Source: Chionoecetes opilio (lineage: Eukaryota; Arthropoda; Malacostraca; Decapoda; Majidae). Taken from it: 64,000 nt of DNA. The DNA lies in NCBI GenBank assembly GCA_016584305.1, contig JACEEZ010000139.1, positions 1 to 64,000 of the forward strand, read 5' to 3'. The translations under genes and the position numbers were made by a program. Below, in pieces: positions 57,145 through 64,000 of this stretch. Numbering within the stretch: position 1 is the stretch's first letter; every line of letters starts with the position of its first letter. Under the pieces are notes generated by a model. That model made no database searches, had not been told where the DNA came from, and was given only the letters and a program-made list of their open reading frames with translations.

Positions 57145-57330
57145 TAATAATGGACGAGGATTTTGCGGTCGTTTTCAGAGACACCTACTATTTTTTCCTG
57201 CATTTTTTTTCTTTTTTAAACGCTCTGCGCAAAATAAAACTATCTCCATTAGAAAAAGCACCTATTGTAGGCCAGGAAAAAATAGTCGGTGTCTCTGAAA
57301 ATGCCTGCGAAGTCCTCATCTATTATAACC
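57145..57330. repeat. Short palindromic member of the foldback family
   Basis: TAATGGACGAGGATTTTGCG...GGTCGTTTTCAGAGACACC mirrors GTGTCTCTGAAAATGCCTGC...GAAGTCCTCATCTATTATAACC. The centre holds GCGCAAAATAAAACTATCTC. The same arms bound the larger element that follows. Confidence 0.75.
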
Positions 57331-57441
57331 TGGGTAATAATGGATGAGGACTTCGCGGTCGTTTTCAGACACACCGACTATTTTTTCCTGGGCTACAATA
57401 GGTGCTTTTTCTAATGGAAATAGTTATATTTTGCGCAAACC

Positions 57442-57474
<33 letters not shown>

Positions 57475-57566
57475 ATGGTACCGTTGCCATTAAAAACTCT
57501 GTATCTCCATCAGAAAAAGCACTATAACTTGGCGAGGAAAAATTAGTCAGGGTCTTATAGGTTGTA

Positions 57567-57982
57567 ATGAAACCTAACCGAACCTTATAGGTTTTAATGA
57601 AACCAAACCTAACCTTATAGGTTTTAATGAAACCTAACCTAACCTTATAGGTTTTAATGAAACCTAACCTAACCTTATAGGTTTTAATGAAACCAAACCT
57701 AACCTTATAGGTTTTAATGAAACCTAACCTAACCTTATAGGTTTTAATGAAACCAAACCTAACCTTATAGGTTTTAATGAAACCTAACCTAACCTTATAG
57801 GTTTTAATGAACCTAACCTAACCTTATAGGTTTTAATGAAAACCAAAAATAACCTTATAGGTTTTAATGAAACCAAACCTAACCTTAAAGGTTTTAATGA
57901 AACCTAACCTAACCTTAAAGGTTTTAATGAAACCTAACCTAACCTTAACCACAAAGTATACCTAACCTAACCTTATAGATTT
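57567..57982 (-). repeat. 30-bp tandem array (CCTAACCTTATAGGTTTTAATGAAA)
   Basis: About 13 units of exactly 30 bp. The last unit changes to CTTAACCACAAAGTATACC, which is the spacer of the 53624-53912 array in reverse. So the two arrays are related and lie in opposite orientation. Confidence 0.92.
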
Positions 57983-58059
57983 CATTAAAACCTATAAGAC
58001 CCTGACTATTTTTTCCCGGCCAAGTTTTTGTGCTTTTTCTGATGGAGATAGTGTTTTAA

Positions 58060-58744
58060 CCCTCTCACGCACGGTGACGCGATCGTGTCAATACGGGCCC
58101 GTCTACAGTCTGAGCTTTTGACGAGAGCTGCGTCAAAAAACAGTTAAAAATTCGCCAAAAATAAAGTTTATCAGAATCGCGTCAAATTTTTCTGTGTCAA
58201 AGATCCAAGCTAGACCTATAAAATAAAATAATTGTCAACTCTCTCGTGTGAGTGGATGTGAAATGATAAAGGTTTGTGTCTCAGTTTCCACTCAGCAGGC
58301 AGCCTGTGAGCGCGGATTGTCGTCCCTTTAAAACGTTTTCCGAGTGGCCATATGAAAATTATAATGGTAGCGTTGGAATCCTCAAACACTCTGCTTTTAT
58401 TGGCATAAAACCCCGAAAAAATTGGACTCAGGAAGTTCGAGCTACGAAGTGGTGAACGTAATATTTTTTATTTTTCTTTACTCAATTTTTTCAGAGTCGG
58501 AAAATTCCGCTATTTAATTGCATATCTTGTTATTTTTTCTTTATAAGGCAGAATAATCTCTTGCAAAACCAATGATATATAATAATACCAGGAAAAAAGA
58601 AAAAACCGTTGGTGAAATTGATAACATAAAAAAATTATTCGCCGCACAGTCAGGCCATTTCGCGGGGCCCCCTTTGGGAGCATAAGACGGATGTTGCAGT
58701 GGACGGAGAAACTTATTAAAAAATTTTCGTGCGTGGGAAAGGGG
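58060..58744. mobile_element. piggyBac-like MITE with TTAA duplication
   Basis: TTAA (58056-58059) CCCTCTCACGCACG ... CGTGCGTGGGAAAGGGG TTAA (58745-58748). The left arm of the host foldback at about 57493 (reverse strand TTTTTAATGGCAACGG) preserves the uninterrupted TTAA, so the duplication can be read directly. No coding content. Confidence 0.9.
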
Positions 58745-58949
58745 TTAATGGAAACGGTACCCTAAAATTCGGTTGATTTTTTTTTTTTTTTATGAAAACT
58801 ATGGGTTTGTGCAAAATAAAACTATCACCATTAGATCAAGCACCTATTGTAGACCAGGAAAAAATAGTCGGTTTTCTCTGAAAACGACCGCAAAAATCCT
58901 CGTCCATTATAACCTTTTATAGCACCCAATATATGTATTTTATCAAGTA

Positions 58950-59085
58950 CAGGGAGGTCCCTTTTTACGAGCATTCGATATACGAGAATCCCATGATACG
59001 AGATGTGTAAATTAGGGTCTATTTTCAAAATACGAGATCGAAAATCCAATGTTACGACATTCAAACTGGGGTGAGTAAAAATTAC
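58950..59085 (+). repeat. Single terminus of the CAGGGAGGTCC element family
   Basis: CAGGGAGGTCCC, ACGAGCATTCGATATACGAG, GTGTAAATTAGGGT, GAGATCGAAAATCCAATG, TGGGGTGAGTAAAA match the right arm at 4760-4890. Confidence 0.75.
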
Positions 59086-59089
59086 AAGT

Positions 59090-59940
59090 TATTACTAACA
59101 AAAATTTCAAGTTTTTTACTAAAATTAAAACATTTACTGACTATATGATTTTACCTAAGGCTGTACGAAATCAATCTGAAAAATAACCTGCAGACTGGCC
59201 AACGACTGCTCGAGACTGGTATTTGCAGAGGTAGGAAGTCTCCAGGCTCGCTTATTATTGTTTGGGGATGCTATGAAATATCATTTCTTACGTGAATGTA
59301 GACATATGATTGCATTTGGATGGATATCATTCATATACTGTATAGGATCCAGCCTCGGCCCCTTTGCTTTTGGCTCAGTTCTTGCGGCTGGAACGTGGCA
59401 GCGAAACCACGTTCAGCCAATTAATCATTACGCTAATTACTCATTAAGGCTTGTTCTACGCAAAAGTTTTTTTTCCCCAGACCCCCATTGATTTTGACAG
59501 CACTACTTGCATGTCAATTTTCAGCTCAATCCGACAATAATTAGGAGTAGTTATTCACTTTTTGGCTTAAACTTGGTTCCACGGGTCTTATGGTAAGAAG
59601 CAGCTCGCTTCGCTCGCTGCCAATCATCTTTTACCCGTGTTTCTGCATTCAGGGATTAAATGCCAGCAATAACTTGATCAGTTAGGTTAGATTTTTTTGT
59701 GAGTGTGTGTGTGTAGAAGTGCAGTTACAACCAAAACACGCTGGGTGGTGTCTGGTATCCTGAATGTTTTGTTCTCATCATAAGGAGTATTTCTAACCCC
59801 TACAACGGCCGGAGGAAATGAAAAATAACACAAGGGGGTCTGGGGGGCTAAACCCCCCATGAGGTTAGGTTACGTAATCAATGCAAGAGTAATTTATCCC
59901 CTACCCAACACGTTGATCAGTATAATAAATGATATACTTA
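59090..59940. other. No gene seen
   Basis: Unique-looking AT-rich sequence with a GCTCGCTTCGCTCGCTGCC stretch (59607) and a short GT run. A 77-codon open frame at 59258-59491 has no recognisable domain and no support from repeats or splice signals. Confidence 0.5.
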
Positions 59941-59942
59941 TA

Positions 59943-60004
59943 CAGTAAAAGCCTTATAACTCGGCACTGTATAACTCGGAATTTGATATAACTCGGCAAG
60001 GCAA

Positions 60005-60079
<75 letters not shown>

Positions 60080-60651
60080 CACACACACACACACATCTAT
60101 GCCTATAGCGCGTGCAGGCAGTGAGCTCCAGGGGTGGGATGGTAGGCCCTGGAGGCTCACTCGAGGGCTGTAATGGTTGGCCCTCGCCCGTGGTGGCGCA
60201 GGCAGGATTCTTATAGTGACGCCTGTGATTAGAGGCTCATGCCGCCTCCCTGTGTCCTTCCATACACTCGCAGTCGAAGGTAGAGTTGATGGACAGGGCA
60301 TAGTGTTGCAGTAATTAAGTGCTCAAGTGATGTAAAATTAAGTTGTACAGGTACAGTACTGTATACAATACAGTACAGAGTTGTGATTATAAAGTGATTA
60401 AAGTGATACCAGTGTTAAAATGTGACTGAGTTCCCCTAACATCTTCTACATGTTGCAACAAGGCTGCCCTCTCCTTGGATTACCAGTATATGCCTGCTGC
60501 TACCCGTTCACTGCTAAGTGTAGTTTTTATGTTTTTTTTTTTTTTTTTTTTTTTTTTCCCCCCATATCAGAGGACATTGCATAACTCGGCACATTGAATA
60601 ACTCGGCAAGGGCCAGAGCCCCTATCGTGCCCAGCTATAAGGCTTTTACTG
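59943..60651. mobile_element. pogo/Tigger-like MITE, copy B (cleanest)
   Basis: CAGTAAAAGCCTTATAACTC at the left, GGCTTTTACTG at the right, TA on both sides (59941-59942, 60652-60653). It includes poly-T, a (CA)n run and a reverse SINE (60094-60300). Its right TA is also the left TA of the next element. Confidence 0.88.
60094..60300 (-). mobile_element. SINE tail embedded in copy B
   Basis: CTATGCCTATAGCGCG, GGTAGGCCCTGGAGGCTCAC, GGTGGCGCAGGCAGGATTC, CACTCGCAGTCGAAGGTAG: same family and position as in copy A, so it was present before the two copies separated. Confidence 0.75.
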
Positions 60652-60653
60652 TA

Positions 60654-61432
60654 CAGTCAAACCTCAATATAACGGACCTCGATGTAACGAACTCCATTTG
60701 TGTGACTTTTTTTTTCTTTCTTTTTTCTTCATATTAGACCGCTTATCGCCGCTCGAATTGTCAACTCAACATAATTGTATTATTTTCTCATTTTACTTTG
60801 GAATGCTTGGGTTTTAAGGAGCTTTGATGTATCATATATTAAGATATATAAGGAAGGAGCCTGTGTTGCTAGTGATTTAGTGGTAGAAGGTGTGTATTGT
60901 TTAAAATAGTGACTATTAGTGTTATGGCGTGGCCGCTGCTACGTCTCCCTGTCACCTCAACACCCTAATCTTAAACAACACTTATCTAAGGTGACACGCA
61001 GTGCTACACTAACCTAAATAGTGACACGTGTATAGAACTGCACTTCACAATATATATAATAATGAGCATTAGTCATGATAATAAGCAATACCTTCGGAAG
61101 CCACGGCTGAATCTGGCTCGTAGTAATTTGTTTACTTTCACTAGAGCTTGAGCTTGACTAGCTACACGGTTTGGTTGTGTTTGTGATTATTTCTCATTTA
61201 TTTCACGTGTAGGAGCGGACCAAATTCAGCATGTAGTGCCAGTCACTGTTTACCTCCCAACATAGCTACACAGTCTGGTTGTGTTTGTGATTATTTCTCA
61301 TTTATTTCACAATTTTTCCGTTTTTTTTCATATATTTTTCCCCCCTTGGGAAAATACCTTCGCTATAACGGACAATCGGCTATAACGGACCACTCCTCCC
61401 CCCCTTTAGTCCGTTATATCGAGGTTTGAGTG
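60654..61432. mobile_element. Tigger-like element 2, copy B
   Basis: CAGTCAAACCTCAATATAAC at the left and GTTATATCGAGGTTTGAGTG at the right, TA at 60652-60653 and 61433-61434. The interior is the reverse of 21414-22211. Non-autonomous. Confidence 0.88.
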
Positions 61433-61774
61433 TATCATCATATATGTTTGTTCCTTGTGATTATCACATAAAGCACCGAAAAACACGTTAAATAAATAAT
61501 ACAATTATGAGACTATGAATATTATGAGATAATTATGAGATTATGAATAAATATGCATGAACTCAAAATTCACTTAAACTCGTCGCCATTTATAATTTTG
61601 TGAGAAAACTTGTGACATGGATTTTAAAAAGAATCGGTATTGAATTCGCTTTCCATTGATATATTTAGTTTTCTGATGAACGAGTAATTACCACACAAAT
61701 ATTTGCACTGTACACATGGAACCATGCAGAGTGCAGGTGCGATTACGCAGTGATGGGCATCTATATCTGCACAC

Positions 61775-61892
61775 GATTATAAGTGTATATATATATTGTG
61801 TATATATATATATATAGATCTATCTATATATATCTAATATCATATATATCTCTTCTCATTTATATATATATATATATATCTATATCTTATAG

Positions 61893-61924
<32 letters not shown>

Positions 61925-61950
61925 CTATACTATATATATACATCATACAT
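61775..61950. repeat. (AT)n/(ATC) microsatellite
   Basis: TA alternation with scattered C, grading into the CATA tract. Confidence 0.95.
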
Positions 61951-62047
61951 ACATACATACATTACATACCTACATACCTACATACATACATAATACATAC
62001 CTACTACACTACATACATACATACATAACATACATACACATCCATAG

Positions 62048-62092
<45 letters not shown>

Positions 62093-62460
62093 AAAAAAAA
62101 ACATACATACATACATACCTACATACAGTACATACATACATCATACCTACATACATACATACAATACATACATACATACATACATACATAACATACAATA
62201 CATACATACATCCATACATACATACATACTAACCCTCCATACTACATACTACATTCATACATACTACATACATACATACTAGACAATACATACATACATA
62301 AACATACATACATACATACATACATACATACATACATACATCATCCATACATACATACATACATACATAATACATACATACATCATACATACATACATAC
62401 CTACGAGACATACAATACATACATACATACATACATAACATCCAACATACATCAATACAT
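61940..62460. repeat. (CATA)n microsatellite with poly-A core
   Basis: Imperfect CATACATA repeats on both sides of an A run of about 50 bases (62048-62100). The tract begins at the 3' end of the minus-strand LINE below. Confidence 0.97.
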
Positions 62461-62483
62461 CATATATTATAATCTAATCAATC

Positions 62484-64000
62484 ATCATTGGGGGCATACG
62501 CCGGGGCCGCGTTCGCCTCGCCCACCCTACGCGCCACTCCTGAGGTCACCACCGCGCGCGTTCCATGCAGGCTCCTTTCCCATACCAAGCCGCTCTCGAA
62601 CAAGAAACATCAACTTGGCCCCAGCCACGAGCCTTGTGGGCGCCCCCTTGCCTCCTCCACGCCGATTGTCTCTTACAGATACAACCCGATGGAAGGATCG
62701 GGTTCAGGGTAGCGGGGGGTGCCACATGCCCATATAGCCGAAGTTGGCGCTGACGGACTATGCAGGTGAGGAGCTCGATTCAGTCTCACGTGCAATCGCT
62801 GATTTAACACGTATCATCCCAGCGATACCCCATGATTCTGCTTGCGAAGCACTTATTACCAAAGGCATTGATTCTTCTCTTCAAGTCACTTATTTAGTGT
62901 CCATGTCTCACAACCATAGAGTAAGACAGGGATGCACAAGTTGATTTGAAGATCCGGATCTTTGTCCTCCTGCACAGTACCAAAGCGTCAATACTCCATG
63001 GCGAGTCCATAACACGTGGGCTATGCCAATCTCGCCGTCGACTTTCTTGACGTGACCCGCCGTCATAATGGAGTGCGTCTACCAAGGTATGTAAAACTTC
63101 CAAGATCTCAATGTCCTCGCCACACCTCATGAACAGACTGTAATGCTCATCTAGTAAGTCTCCAAACACCTGACCTTGTCTTGAGCCAGGCGACCTCAAG
63201 TCCAAGAGCTTTGCCTCCTCGGCAGCGCCTCGAGAGCCCATCACCAGGACCTCCGCGCCTCAGCAAAGATTACTGCATCATCGGCAAAACGATCAGTGAT
63301 CTTGGTGTTGCCAACGGATGCTCCCACAATCACTTTTGATCTACACCCTTGTCCCAATACCCAGTCCATACAAGCGTTGAAAATGATGGGGCAAGGACCC
63401 ACCCTTGCCTCACTCCTGTATTCACAGGAAAGAAGCTGGATACACCCCTGCCCCACACTTCACAGCACTCTCAGTCCCAGAATACAGACCATTATCAAAC
63501 CAATAGTCCTTGCAGGAATCCTCGAAGTCGCAGAAGATCCCAGAGTGACTCACGATGCACTGAGTCAAACGCCTTCTTGAGATCAACATAGGCTTGCAAG
63601 CAGCCCCTTGTCGAAACTCACGTCGGCGTTCCACCAGGACACGAGTGCTAGATACGGTCCGTTGTTGACTTACAGGCGTGAACCCAGACTGCTAAGGCTC
63701 TGATGACTTCACCAGATTGGCTGCGAATCTGTCAGCAATAGATGGGCAAGCACTCTTGCCTGTACGCTGAGCAGTGTAAATACCGCGGTAATTGTTTGCT
63801 CCTGACGGCCCCTTTCCCTTTCCATATAGGGACGACCAGCCCCTTTTTCCAGTCAGGAGGAATGGTACCCTGATTGCCACAACGGCAGTCAGGACAAGCA
63901 TGCAACCCGTGATCATGTCCTCACCCCCAGCTTGGGAGCTCCGCACTGATATTACAAACACCAGCTGCCTGTTCCCCCCTCAACTTTGCTACAGCCTCTC
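62484..64000 (-). pseudogene. RTE-like LINE ORF2, RT to C-terminus (runs off the window)
   Basis: Minus-strand order: VAIR...LLTGKRGWSSL and SGANNYRGI (RT start), RREFRQG, GLYSGTESAVKCG, PCPIIFNACMDWVLG, RFADDAVIFAE (the ADD catalytic pair), QVFGDLLDE, CGEDIEILE, CRRTKIRIFKS, then RQRQLRLYGHVA (about 62735), WRL.../GEA-like Arg-rich stretch, and AYAPND with stop near 62484. Frames change about every 100-200 bases, so the copy is dead or badly sequenced. The 5' part, including the endonuclease, is beyond 64000. Confidence 0.85.

Larger units (their letters stand above)
57338..58913. mobile_element. Foldback element whose core is a 30-bp TTAGG-like array
   Basis: Left arm (57338-57566): ATGGATGAGGACTTCGCGG, GCTACAATAGGTGC, GCGCAAACCCAT, poly-A, GGTACCGTTGCCATTAA, ATCTCCATCAGAAAAAGCAC, AGTCAGGGTCTTATAGG. 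The right arm repeats these in reverse order and complement (57983-58055 and 58749-58913), ending TCCTCGTCCATTATAACC. The core is the array 57567-57982. The right arm is cut by the piggyBac-like insertion at TTAA. Confidence 0.82.

Noticed and set aside
55765..57347. Open frames of 116-213 codons over the 84-bp repeat.
   Set aside because: The repeat length is a multiple of three, so any stop-free phase stays open. Overlapping frames are equally long, and no gene context is present.

Overview
This is animal nuclear DNA, most likely from an arthropod and probably a decapod crustacean. It contains one intron-rich mitochondrial-enzyme gene, spliceosomal introns with GT/AG borders, tRNA-derived SINEs, LINE reverse transcriptases, many terminal-inverted-repeat (TIR) DNA transposons, and arrays built on the arthropod telomere-type motif TTAGG. 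The decapod assignment rests on my recognition of the LINE and SINE families, not on a search. There is no bacterial gene organisation, rRNA gene or CRISPR array. Most of the window is mobile DNA, much of it nested. LAYOUT: 1-3.2 kb and about 53.9-55.7 kb are AT-rich or homopolymer-rich stretches that look poorly polished. From about 8.4 to 42.0 kb, on the minus strand, lies the one convincing host gene: a PDPR-like (pyruvate dehydrogenase phosphatase regulatory subunit; DMGDH/SARDH family) FAD-domain protein. I could follow it through 13 coding exons. Exon phases agree across the junctions except where single-base indels break the frame, and those indels become denser towards low coordinates. 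Its introns hold pogo/Tigger-like and piggyBac-like elements, foldback MITEs, mariner, jockey-, CR1- and RTE-like LINE pieces, and a TIR element carrying a FEN/PIN-nuclease-like protein remnant (26.6-29.6 kb). A 1.03-kb TIR element with a small acidic C-terminal ORF sits at 37.9-38.9 kb. From 43.4 to 47.5 kb there is a giant foldback element with an extra half copy. Next to it, at 47.5-50.4 kb on the minus strand, lie a hAT-like transposase gene broken by frameshifts and a piece of a second transposon protein with a YHxxCY motif. From 50.7 to 59.1 kb come a long hairpin, a MITE split by a CR1-like LINE, two TTAGG-type arrays, an 84-bp minisatellite, and a foldback element interrupted by a piggyBac-like insertion. 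At 59.9-61.4 kb two TA-targeting elements lie back to back. The window ends with tetranucleotide repeats and an RTE-like LINE on the minus strand that runs off the end. HOW THE PARTS WORK TOGETHER: the only cellular pathway represented is mitochondrial pyruvate dehydrogenase regulation, through the PDPR-like gene. Everything else is selfish DNA, and the nesting gives a relative insertion history.
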